From positions 1 to 17,550 of the forward strand of contig CAZXCB010000049.1 of NCBI GenBank assembly GCA_964639075.1: a stretch of DNA of 17,550 nucleotides, written 5' to 3'. The notes below the pieces were generated by a model. That model made no database searches. It was not told the origin of the DNA and saw nothing but the letters and a program-made list of their open reading frames with translations. The DNA is from JAENVU01 sp964639075. Lineage in GTDB: Bacteria > Actinomycetota > Acidimicrobiia > IMCC26256 > JAENVU01. This document shows, in pieces, positions 7,328-14,068 of the stretch (its first letter is position 1; the number at the start of each line of letters is the position of its first letter). A program made the translations under genes and the position numbers.

Positions 7328-8082
7328 GCCGGAGATGTTCGCAGGCCCGACGCGGAATCGGGATCGAGATAGACGGTGGCGTGGGGCGAACGCTGCAGGA
7401 TCGACGCGGGGCACGCCGGGGTCACCGGTCCGGTGAGGGCCGCGGCGACGGGGGCCGCCTTGCGCGCCTCGGGGACGACGACGAGCACCCGTCGCGCCGC
7501 GAGCAGGGCCGGGATCGTGACGGTGATCGCGGTCGGTGGCACGGCGGCGACGGTCGGGAAGTGGCCCTCCCCCACCTGCTGGCGCTTGCACGCGTCGTCG
7601 AGCGCGACGACCTTGACCACGAGCGGATCCGCGAAGTCGGCGACCGGCGGGTCGTTGAAGGCGAGGTGACCGTTCTCGCCGATGCCCATGATACAGAGGT
7701 CGATCGGGGCCTCGGTGAGCAGCGCGGCGTACCGCTCGCACTCCTCCGCGGGCGGTGCGGTCCCGTCGAGGCAGTGGAACTCCCGGATCGGCACGCGTTC
7801 GACGATCCGCTCGCGCATGTAGCGGGCGAAGCTCGCGGGATGGTCGGCGTCGATCCCCACGTACTCGTCCATGTGGAAGCCGACGACGGAACCCCACGGC
7901 ATGGCGGCGTCGGCGGTGAGCCGGGCGAGCAGCGCGAGCTGGGAGTCGCCCGAGGCGAACATCACCCGCGCGCGGCCGTACTCGGCGACGCTGGCCCGCA
8001 CGACGTCGGCCGCGTCGGCCGCCGCGGTCGCGGCCAGCTTCGCGGCGTCCGCGAGCGTCCGGACCGTCGCGCCGGCGCTCAC
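7324..8082 (-). CDS. NagB-family glucosamine-6-phosphate deaminase/isomerase-like protein
   Basis: 252 residues, close to the ~266 of E. coli NagB. The catalytic region is clear: FHMDEY with D72 and E73, GIGENGHLAFNDP with H139, and K208 in the late PEARK motif. NagB converts glucosamine-6-phosphate to fructose-6-phosphate and ammonia. Differences from E. coli NagB: the phosphate loop TGGTP is replaced by SGDSQ (S44-Q48), D141 is Asn (N137, common in Gram-positive enzymes) and E148 is Asp (D144). The changed loop suggests a different substrate, perhaps not the canonical sugar phosphate. No sugar kinase or NagA is present nearby. GTG at 8082 overlaps the GH4 stop by 4 bp and its own stop overlaps the next GTG in the same way, so it is translationally coupled on both sides. 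Confidence 0.85.
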   Translation of the reverse strand: MSAGATVRTLADAAKLAATAAADAADVVRASVAEYGRARVMFASGDSQLALLARLTADAAMPWGSVVGFHMDEYVGIDADHPASFARYMRERIVERVPIREFHCLDGTAPPAEECERYAALLTEAPIDLCIMGIGENGHLAFNDPPVADFADPLVVKVVALDDACKRQQVGEGHFPTVAAVPPTAITVTIPALLAARRVLVVVPEARKAAPVAAALTGPVTPACPASILQRSPHATVYLDPDSASGLRTSPA

Positions 8083-9461
8083 GCGAACTGCGGTAACCAG
8101 CGCGCGGTCGCGGCGAGCAGCTCGTCGGTCATGCGGCCGACGGCGTCGAAGTCGATGCGACCCGCCAGCGGGTCCGCGAGCATCGCGGCGAGCACGTCGT
8201 CACGCCGGCCCGAGACCGCCGCCTCCACGGTGAGCTCCTGCGCGACGCTCACTCGCCGGAGCTGCTCGGCCAGAACCGGCGGTGCCACCGCGCGGTCGCG
8301 GCCTCGCACACCGGTGGCGTCGACCGTGCACATGCTCTCGACCACGACCGCGGCCGGGAGGTCGGGGCACTGACCTTCGTTCGGGATGTTGAGCGGCAGA
8401 TCCCGCGCTCGGCCCGTGATCAGCGAGTCGATCGTCGGCGCGACGAGCTCGCCCGACGGCATCGGGGAGATCTCGGGCGCTGCGAGCATCGCGTCGAGCT
8501 GCGCCTCGTAGTCGCCCTGGTGCCGCTCGCGCTCGTCGATCGTGGTGAGGCGCACGCCCCACCGCCGGCCCCACTTGGACTCCCTGGTGAGGAAGCCGGC
8601 GAAGAACTCGGCGAGGTGGCGGTCACCGGCGGCCGGAAGGGCTCCGAAGCGCCGGAACAGGTCGAACTTCAGCTGGTTGCCGGCGATGAGATCACCACGG
8701 GTCCAGTGCGGGCCGCGGCTCGTCTTGGCCACACCGATGCCGGCAGGCAGGTCCATCGCGAGCCGCTCGCCCGCCCGACCCGGATCGTCGAGCACGTCGC
8801 GCAACGCGGCGAAGCCGTCGGTGTCGCCGACCGTGCACCGCGTGACGACGGGCAGGTGGTTGACGCCCGTCAGCTCGAACCGCACGTCGCCGAAACCGGT
8901 GTCGAGCAGCAGCATGAGGAAGAACTGCATGATCGTGACCTCGTGACAGAGGCCGACGGTGCGGATGCCGGTCTCGCGCGTGACCGCCCGGCAGATGGTG
9001 GTCATCGGGTTCGTGATGTTGAGGAGCCACGCGTCCGGGCAGAGCTCGGTCATGTCGCGCGCGAGATCGAGGAAGACCGGGATGTTCCGCAGCGCGCGCG
9101 TGATGCCGCCCGGGCCGACGGTGTCGCCGACGCTCTGCGCGATGCCGTACCGGCGCGGGATCTCCAGGTCGGGCCGCATCGAGGCGAACCCACCGGTCGA
9201 GATGGTGACGACGACGAAGTCCGCGCCCGCGAACGCCTCCCGCCGGTCCGTGGTCGTGGTGACCGACCAGGGGACGCCGCGCGCCGCCGCGACCCGCTCG
9301 ACCCACTGCGCCATCCGCGGCAGCGGGCGAGGGTCGACGTCGTGCAGCACGATGGCGGCACCCGCGAGCGACGGGGTGTTCCCCAGGTCGACCACGAGCT
9401 TGGGAACCCACTGGTAGCTCCCCCCGCCGACCACGACGATCCGCGGTCCCGCTCCGCTCAT
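8079..9461 (-). CDS. GH4-family NAD+/metal-dependent glycosidase (CHEV subgroup)
   Basis: 460 residues, normal for glycoside hydrolase family 4. It begins RIVVVGGGSYQWVPKLV, the NAD-binding fold typical of GH4, then DTVGPGGITRALRNIP, NITNPMT (N151), GLCHEV (C172-H173-E174-V175) and GVNHL (H202). These are the substrate and Mn2+ ligands in alpha-glucosidase AglA-type enzymes and fall at almost the same positions. GH4 enzymes oxidise C3 of the glycone with NAD+, eliminate the aglycone and then re-reduce. The CHEV version of the cysteine motif is associated with alpha-glucosidases on non-phosphorylated substrates, whereas CN-x-P versions act on 6-phospho sugars. ATG 9461 follows a purine-rich stretch; a GTG two codons upstream is possible. 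It lies between the RidA and NagB-like genes in one operon. Confidence 0.93.
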   Translation of the reverse strand: MSGAGPRIVVVGGGSYQWVPKLVVDLGNTPSLAGAAIVLHDVDPRPLPRMAQWVERVAAARGVPWSVTTTTDRREAFAGADFVVVTISTGGFASMRPDLEIPRRYGIAQSVGDTVGPGGITRALRNIPVFLDLARDMTELCPDAWLLNITNPMTTICRAVTRETGIRTVGLCHEVTIMQFFLMLLLDTGFGDVRFELTGVNHLPVVTRCTVGDTDGFAALRDVLDDPGRAGERLAMDLPAGIGVAKTSRGPHWTRGDLIAGNQLKFDLFRRFGALPAAGDRHLAEFFAGFLTRESKWGRRWGVRLTTIDERERHQGDYEAQLDAMLAAPEISPMPSGELVAPTIDSLITGRARDLPLNIPNEGQCPDLPAAVVVESMCTVDATGVRGRDRAVAPPVLAEQLRRVSVAQELTVEAAVSGRRDDVLAAMLADPLAGRIDFDAVGRMTDELLAATARWLPQFA

Positions 9462-9480
9462 CTCCACCGTCCCGCTTCGC

Positions 9481-9945
9481 TCATCGCAGGGCGACCTCGA
9501 CCTCGATCTCGACGGCACCGCCGCGCGGCAGTGCGGCCACGCCGATCGCCGAGCGGCTGTGGCGGCCCGCGTCGCCGAACACGTCGTGGAGCAGACGGCT
9601 CGCGCCGTCGACGACCGCGGGCTGCTCGCCGAAGCCCGGCACGCAGGCCACGAAGCCGATGACCGACAGCACGCGCTCGATCCGGTCGAGATCGCCGAGC
9701 TCGGCCTGCAACACCGACAGCGCGTTGCGCGCGCACCACCGGGCGGCATCGGCGCCCGCCTCGACCGTCACCTCGTCGCCGAGCCGGCCCTGGTGCACGA
9801 TCACGCCGTCGAGGTTGCGCGGGAGCTGGCCGGACGTGCGGGCCCGGCCCCCGTGGACGACGACGGCGACGAGGGGGTCGTGCGGTGGGAACGGGCCGGG
9901 CAGCACGATGCCCAGCTCCGCGAGGCGCGCCGCCACCCCGGTCAC
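9481..9945 (-). CDS. RidA/YjgF-family protein (150-residue subfamily)
   Basis: 154 residues. The sequence shows the YjgF_YER057c_UK114-like subgroup of about 150 residues: RLAELGIVLPGP near the N-terminus, RTSGQLPRNLDG, ARNALSVLQAELGDLDRI, FGEQPAVVDGASRLL, and GRHSRSAIGVAALPRGGAVE near the C-terminus. RidA proper hydrolyses reactive enamine/imine intermediates; this longer subgroup is less well characterised and its substrates are unknown. In an operon with a NagB-family protein, removal of an imine or enamine formed from an amino sugar is a reasonable but untested idea. The start GTG at 9945 overlaps the upstream hydrolase stop by 4 bp (GTGA). The stop lies 19 bp before the GH4 ATG. Confidence 0.9.
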   Translation of the reverse strand: MTGVAARLAELGIVLPGPFPPHDPLVAVVVHGGRARTSGQLPRNLDGVIVHQGRLGDEVTVEAGADAARWCARNALSVLQAELGDLDRIERVLSVIGFVACVPGFGEQPAVVDGASRLLHDVFGDAGRHSRSAIGVAALPRGGAVEIEVEVALR

Positions 9946-11021
9946 AGCCACCGCTCGAGGAACTCGGTGACGGTCGCACCGTCCCACCGGTGGCCACCTT
10001 CGAACACGTGGTGCTGCAGTGCCGGCTCGGGCGCGCGCATCGCGTCGTAGACGGTGCGGAGCTCGGCGACCGAGGCCGTCGCGTCGGCGATCGGGAACAG
10101 CAGGTCGTCCTTGCCCGACTCCACGAGCAGCGCGCGCGGGGCGATCAGCGCGCCGAGATCCACGTGCTCGAGCCGCCCCAACATCCCGAACAGCACCTGG
10201 GACCCGCACAGGTTGTAGGGCACGCGGTGGGCCGCCGCCCACGAGGAGAAGTATCCCGACACCACCGTCGCGCGCACCCGCGTGTCCCACGCGGCGAGGA
10301 ACAGCGCCATCGTCGCGCCGTAGGAGAAGCCCGCGACCCCGAGCCGGCTGGGATCCACCAGCCGATGCTCCGACAGGAAGTCGAGGGAGCACATGAGGTC
10401 GTAGAGGTTGTCGGTGAGCGGGTTGCGGCCCGCGGCGACGGCGGCGACGAGGTTCGCGTCGCAGAGGTACTTGTCGTCGGGAGCCCAGTCGGCGCGCTCA
10501 CCGAAGCAGCGCAGGTCCGGTGCGAGCACCACGTATCCCGCCTGCGCGAGGTGGTGGGCGTAGTCGCCGTGATGCTCCGACGCGGCCGCGCGCACCTCGG
10601 GCGTGTCGAGCCCGACGACCTCCGCCTTGCCGGGGCCGTGACCGTGGACGGCGAGGACCGCGGGGCCGGGGCGCCGGCGGCCGTCGGGGACGAGGAGGTA
10701 CGCCGGCACGCTCATCGTGGGTTCGACGTCGAAGACGACCCGCTCGCGGACGTACCCCTCGCAGTCGACCCGCTCGGTGATCTCGGCGTTGAGCGCGATC
10801 TCGCGCGGGAGCGGTCCGAGCAGGTCGGTCAGGCGGCCACGGGTCCGCGCGCGCCACCCCGGCACCACCGAGGGGTCCGTGGGGACGTCCTCCTCGCGCC
10901 CGACCGCGGCGAGCTCGAGCTGCACGTGGGCCCACGGCGAGAGGTTGCGCGGCTCCGAGGTCGGCACGACCCAGTCGTCGTCGACCACCTCGGTGCTCGC
11001 CCATTCGTCCTCGTTCGGCAA
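9942..11021 (-). CDS. Alpha/beta-hydrolase, esterase/dienelactone-hydrolase-like
   Basis: 359 residues from the chosen TTG start. An N-terminal ~110-residue extension rich in charged residues precedes the hydrolase fold. The fold has AVLAVHGHGPGKAE (oxyanion HGHG), nucleophile elbow GFSYG with S233, acid region VESGKDDLLFP and catalytic His in FEGGHRW. This completes a Ser-Asp-His triad, and the protein resembles the Abhydrolase_7/acetyl-xylan-esterase-like group. It probably removes an acyl group from a sugar, given the operon context; no signal peptide is seen, so it acts in the cytoplasm. TTG 11021 is preferred because GGAGGGG lies 6 nt upstream at an ideal distance, inside the end of the ThuA gene; a GTG at 11039 (six codons longer) lacks any such site. 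The stop overlaps the RidA start by 4 bp. Confidence 0.88.
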   Translation of the reverse strand: MPNEDEWASTEVVDDDWVVPTSEPRNLSPWAHVQLELAAVGREEDVPTDPSVVPGWRARTRGRLTDLLGPLPREIALNAEITERVDCEGYVRERVVFDVEPTMSVPAYLLVPDGRRRPGPAVLAVHGHGPGKAEVVGLDTPEVRAAASEHHGDYAHHLAQAGYVVLAPDLRCFGERADWAPDDKYLCDANLVAAVAAGRNPLTDNLYDLMCSLDFLSEHRLVDPSRLGVAGFSYGATMALFLAAWDTRVRATVVSGYFSSWAAAHRVPYNLCGSQVLFGMLGRLEHVDLGALIAPRALLVESGKDDLLFPIADATASVAELRTVYDAMRAPEPALQHHVFEGGHRWDGATVTEFLERWL

Positions 11022-11022
11022 C

Positions 11023-11724
11023 TCAGACCCCTCCGGCACCGGCGGCGAGCGCCCACGTCAGGCCACCCTGCAGGTGACGAAGGTACGCGGGACTCTCCCA
11101 CGCGGCCGGGAAATGCCCGAGCGCGGTGGTGAACACGCGCCCGGCACCCTCGTGGTGACACCACGCGACCGGGTAGCCGAACGCCGGCGGGGACGCGCCC
11201 GGGGCGGTCAGATCCAGCTGTCCCAGCGGGACCCTCAGCACGACGTGGGCGTCCGGGCGCAGGTCGGCGAACTGGTACACCTCGTCGTGCCAGCGCCAGA
11301 CCCCGCCCAGGTGCGCCGTCGCCGGGTGGTCGGGATCGCACACCTCGAGGTCGACGGTCTCGGTCCACGGATGCCCGGCGAAGCGCGCTCCGACCAGCAC
11401 GCCGTAGTCGCCCCAGCTCGCGCAGGCGTCGGCGGCGGAGTGGACGGCGAGGACGGCGAGCTCACCGGCGCGGACGCGGTCGACGATGGCCGAGCGCTGC
11501 TCCCCGGACCACGGCGTCTCGCCGATCGTGAACAGCACGAGCGCGCGAGCCGCCGCGAGGTCCGCGACCGGGAGCTCGCGCACGTCGGCGACGGTGCGGG
11601 GCGCGAGCCCGTGCAGCTCCGCGATCTCGTGCACGCCTGCGTCCGCCTGCCCGAGGACGCCGTGGACGCCCGCGGGACCGTCGCGGTACGGCGCGACCTG
11701 CGGGACGAAGAGGAGCTCGGGCAT
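11023..11724 (-). CDS. ThuA-domain protein
   Basis: 233 residues. ThuA-domain landmarks are present: LFTIGETPWSGEQRSAI in the position of the glutamine-amidotransferase-like core, LAVLAVHSAADACASWGDY, GARFAGHPWTE, WHDEVYQF (the DEhY motif) and the terminal PVAWCHHEGAGRVFTTALGH. ThuA proteins were named for trehalose utilisation together with the Gfo/Idh enzyme ThuB, which yields 3-keto-disaccharide; the exact ThuA reaction is not settled. It has no signal peptide. It is the first gene of the seven-gene operon and has the best promoter in the window: TTGACG, a 17-bp spacer, TACCGT, then 7 nt to ATG 11724. An in-frame GTG at 11733 lies inside the -10 box and is rejected. The stop is 1 bp before the hydrolase TTG start. 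Confidence 0.88.
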   Translation of the reverse strand: MPELLFVPQVAPYRDGPAGVHGVLGQADAGVHEIAELHGLAPRTVADVRELPVADLAAARALVLFTIGETPWSGEQRSAIVDRVRAGELAVLAVHSAADACASWGDYGVLVGARFAGHPWTETVDLEVCDPDHPATAHLGGVWRWHDEVYQFADLRPDAHVVLRVPLGQLDLTAPGASPPAFGYPVAWCHHEGAGRVFTTALGHFPAAWESPAYLRHLQGGLTWALAAGAGGV

Positions 11725-11760
11725 CCGAATCACGGTACGGAGGACCACTGGTAGCGTCAA
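11725..11760 (-). promoter_or_regulatory. Promoter of the ThuA-to-oxidoreductase operon
   Basis: Read on the minus strand: -35 TTGACG (11760-11755), 17-bp spacer, -10 TACCGT (11737-11732), then 7 nt to the ATG at 11724. The -35 matches five of six consensus bases and the spacing is ideal. The short distance to ATG and lack of a ribosome binding site indicate a leaderless mRNA. The -35 box overlaps the -10 box of the divergent gene. Confidence 0.7.
11752..11757 (+). promoter_or_regulatory. Putative -10 box (TAGCGT) of the dehydrogenase operon
   Basis: TAGCGT ends 8 nt before the GTG at 11766, with no ribosome binding site. The -35 position (ATCACG) is poor. It overlaps the TTGACG -35 box of the opposite-strand operon by three bases, so the two promoters probably compete for RNA polymerase. 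Confidence 0.5.
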
Positions 11761-11765
11761 CCGCC

Positions 11766-12650
11766 GTGCAGGTCGGCTTCATCGGACTCGGCGCGATGGG
11801 ACTGCCGATGACGCGGCACCTCGTCGAGGCCGGACACGCCGTGACCGTCGCGTCACGCGGCCGCGCCCCGATCGACGCGGCGGTCGCGTTCGGCGCGCGC
11901 GACGGCGACGATCCCGCGGGCGTCGTCGCGGCGAGCGAGGTGACGATCCTCTGCGTGCCCGACTCCCCCGACGTCGTCGGGGTGCTCGACACCGTTGTCG
12001 GCGCGCTCGGTCCCGGCAAGATCGTCGTCGACACGTCGACCATCGATCCCGACGTCGAGCGTGCCCAACACGAGCGGGTCACCGCGACGGGCGCCGGCTA
12101 CCTCGAGGCCCCGCTCTCGGGTGGCACCGTCGGCGCCGAGGCCGGGACGCTCACGCTCATGGTCGGCGGGGACGCGGCGGCCCTGGAGGCGGCCCGCCCT
12201 GCGCTCGACCCGTTCGCCGGGCTCGTTGTGCACGTGGGCGGACCCGGGATGGGCCAGGTCGCCAAGCTCTGCAACCAGCTGGTCTACGCGGCCCAGATGC
12301 TCGCGACCGCGGAGGCCACCGTGATGGCCGAACGGGCCGGCGTCGACCTCGGTGTCCTGCACGAGATCCTCACGCACGCGACGGGCGACTGCGTCGCGGT
12401 GCGGACACGCCTGCCCGCACCGGGTGTGGTCCCCGACTCGCCGGCGAGCAACGGCTGGGCGCCCGGCTTCATGACCGACCTCATGGCGAAGGACCTCGAC
12501 CTCGCCATCGCGCACGCGGCGCGGTCGGGATCGCCGCTGCTGACCTCGGGGATCGTGCGCCAGATCCTCGGCGCCGCGAGCGCCGCCGGGTACGGGCGCG
12601 AAGACTTCTCCGCGCTCGCGAAGGTCGTGCGCGGCCTCGCGGGCGAGTAG
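11766..12650 (+). CDS. Beta-hydroxyacid dehydrogenase (3-hydroxyisobutyrate dehydrogenase family)
   Basis: 294 residues, standard for the family. N-terminal Rossmann motif GFIGLGAMGLPM (residues 4-15), IVVDTSTIDP, substrate-binding S118-GG in APLSGGTVGAEAGTLTLMVG, catalytic lysine K167 in GQVAKLCNQL, and the C-terminal FMTDLMAKDLDLA helix. These NAD(P)-dependent enzymes oxidise 3-hydroxyisobutyrate, tartronate semialdehyde (in reverse), 4-hydroxybutyrate and similar beta- or gamma-hydroxyacids; the sequence does not identify which. The GTG start follows a -10 box by 8 nt. It leads a three-gene plus-strand operon, with GNAT starting 3 bp after its TAG stop. The neighbouring divergent sugar operon could supply a hydroxyacid, but nothing proves a link. 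Confidence 0.92.
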   Translation: MQVGFIGLGAMGLPMTRHLVEAGHAVTVASRGRAPIDAAVAFGARDGDDPAGVVAASEVTILCVPDSPDVVGVLDTVVGALGPGKIVVDTSTIDPDVERAQHERVTATGAGYLEAPLSGGTVGAEAGTLTLMVGGDAAALEAARPALDPFAGLVVHVGGPGMGQVAKLCNQLVYAAQMLATAEATVMAERAGVDLGVLHEILTHATGDCVAVRTRLPAPGVVPDSPASNGWAPGFMTDLMAKDLDLAIAHAARSGSPLLTSGIVRQILGAASAAGYGREDFSALAKVVRGLAGE

Positions 12651-12653
12651 CCG

Positions 12654-13241
12654 GTGCCCACCCCCGCGGAGGGGCTGCCGCTCCTGCACGCACCGCTGCG
12701 CGACGTGACGACCGCGCGGCTCGTACTCCGGCGTCCCGCGCCGGCCGACCTCGACGAGCTCGCCGTCGTGTTCGCGAAGCCCGAGGTGTGGCGCTATCCG
12801 TACGGACGCGGCTTCACCGCGTCCGAGACCGAGCAGTTCCTCATCGCCCAGCTGGACCACTGGGACACGTGCGCGGCCGGCTGCTGGATCGCGCAGCACC
12901 GCGACTCCGGATGCATCCTCGGGTACCTCGGACTCTCGGTGCCGACGTTCCTCCCCGCGGTGCTCCCGGCCCTCGAGGTCGGCTGGCGCCTCGATCCCGA
13001 CGCGTGGGGCCACGGCTACGCGACCGAGGGCGCGTCGGCCGCGCTCGACCAGGCGTTCTCCACGCTCGGACTCGACGACGTGTGCTCGCTCCCCCAGACC
13101 GACAACCTCGCGTCGGTGCGGGTCGCCGAGCGCCTCGGGATGCGCCACGAGCACGACGTCGAGCTCCCCGCGACCGACCGGCGGGGCGCGGTGACCGCCG
13201 CGGTGTACCGCACGACCGCCCGCGAATGGGCCGCCCGGTGA
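12654..13241 (+). CDS. GNAT acetyltransferase, RimJ/RimL-like
   Basis: 195 residues. The N-terminal TARLVLRRPAPADLDELAVVF is the typical RimJ/RimL-type opening. It is followed by a central ILGYLGLSV strand, EVGWRLDPDAWGHGYATEG with the Q/RxxGxG/A-like acetyl-CoA loop (DAWGHGYA), and DNLASVRVAERLGMRHEHDVEL, the conserved N-x-x-S-x-r-v-x-E-x-l-G-m segment. It should transfer acetyl from acetyl-CoA to an amine of a protein or small molecule; the acceptor cannot be predicted. GTG 12654 is used, 3 bp after the dehydrogenase stop. Its stop overlaps the GTG of the phosphotransferase by 4 bp, so the two are translationally coupled. Confidence 0.9.
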   Translation: MPTPAEGLPLLHAPLRDVTTARLVLRRPAPADLDELAVVFAKPEVWRYPYGRGFTASETEQFLIAQLDHWDTCAAGCWIAQHRDSGCILGYLGLSVPTFLPAVLPALEVGWRLDPDAWGHGYATEGASAALDQAFSTLGLDDVCSLPQTDNLASVRVAERLGMRHEHDVELPATDRRGAVTAAVYRTTAREWAAR

Positions 13242-13984
13242 CCGATGCCGAGGGGGCCGATAGCCGGTCCCTGGCCGGGCCGCCCCGGACTCCGCCGGCT
13301 GTGCCCGAGCCGGTCGCGCTCGTTGCGGCGGGGAGGCCGGTCCGGGCGGTCTGGGAGAACCAGCTCGGCGGGCTGACCTTCGCCGTCGGCGACCCGGTCG
13401 AGGAGTACGTGAAGTGGGCTCCCGGAGGGAGCGGGCTCGACCTCGAGGCCGAGGCCGAACGCCTCGCGTGGGCGGGCGCGTACGTGTCGGTCCCCGTGGT
13501 CGTCGCGCTCGGCGCCTCCGACGCCGGCACGTGGCTCGTGACGACGCCGATCCTCGGCGAGAGCGCGGTGAGCGATCGATGGAAGGCCGACCCGGCGACC
13601 GCCGTCGCCGCGATCGGCCGCGGCCTGCGCACGCTGCACGATGACGCGCCGGTGGACGCGTGCCCGTTCTCGTGGTCGGCCGACGGCCGCGCCGCGAGGG
13701 CGCGGGAGCCGGTCGCCGACCCGCCGCCCGTCGACCGCCTCGTCGTCTGTCACGGCGACGCGTGCGCGCCGAACACGCTGCTGACCGACGACGGCGCCTG
13801 GTCCGGCATCGTCGACCTCGGAGCGCTCGGCGTCGCCGACCGCTGGGCGGACCTCGCGGTGGCGACCTGGAGCACGGAGTGGAACTACGGCCCCGGCTGG
13901 GAGGACGCGCTGCTCGACGCGTACGGCATCGTCCCCGACCCCACCCGCACCGCCTATTACCGGCACCTCTGGGACGTCACGTGA
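13238..13984 (+). CDS. APH(3')-II-like aminoglycoside phosphotransferase family protein
   Basis: 248 residues, slightly shorter than NptII (264). ATP-binding lysine K59 is in EEYVKWAPGG, followed by LEAEAERLAWAG. The middle has GRGLRTLHDDAP...CPFSW, as in NptII. The catalytic loop VVCHGDACAPNTLL (H172, D174, N179), WSGIVDLGALGVADRWADLA (Mg2+ ligand D193) and late AYGIVPDPTRTAYYRHL all line up with APH(3')-II (HGDACLPN, IDCGRLGVADR, YGI-PD-R-A-YR). Such enzymes transfer phosphate from ATP to the 3'-hydroxyl of kanamycin-type aminoglycosides; chromosomal relatives may act on other amino sugars. The GTG start overlaps the GNAT stop by 4 bp. The first ~33 residues are low-complexity Pro/Ala and may not be structured. 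No mobile element is nearby, so it looks resident. Confidence 0.88.
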   Translation: MTDAEGADSRSLAGPPRTPPAVPEPVALVAAGRPVRAVWENQLGGLTFAVGDPVEEYVKWAPGGSGLDLEAEAERLAWAGAYVSVPVVVALGASDAGTWLVTTPILGESAVSDRWKADPATAVAAIGRGLRTLHDDAPVDACPFSWSADGRAARAREPVADPPPVDRLVVCHGDACAPNTLLTDDGAWSGIVDLGALGVADRWADLAVATWSTEWNYGPGWEDALLDAYGIVPDPTRTAYYRHLWDVT

Positions 13985-14024
13985 GCTGTGGTCGTGACTG
14001 GACCGCGTTCGAGCCGCCCGACCG

Positions 14025-14066
14025 GTGGCGCGGGTGCTGAATCCCGGCGCGACGAGCCCGCGCCGC
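14025..14066. terminator. GC-rich inverted repeat between convergent genes
   Basis: GGCGCGGG (14027-14034) and CCCGCGCC (14057-14064) form a perfect 8-bp stem, extended by a T-G and a G-C pair to 14025/14066, around a 22-nt loop. It lies between the converging phosphotransferase (ends 13984) and lipoprotein (ends 14069) genes. No T-tract follows. A rho-independent-like or bidirectional terminator role is inferred. Confidence 0.5.
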
Positions 14067-14068
14067 GC

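Noticed and set aside
11486..13237. Long plus-strand frame upstream of and continuous with the phosphotransferase
   Set aside because: It is Arg-rich out-of-frame translation over the ThuA, dehydrogenase and GNAT genes; the real start is the GTG at 13238 overlapping the GNAT stop.
12654..13984. GNAT plus aminoglycoside kinase considered as an acquired resistance island
   Set aside because: No transposase, integrase, terminal repeats or composition shift is seen; the genes are coupled to a housekeeping-type dehydrogenase.
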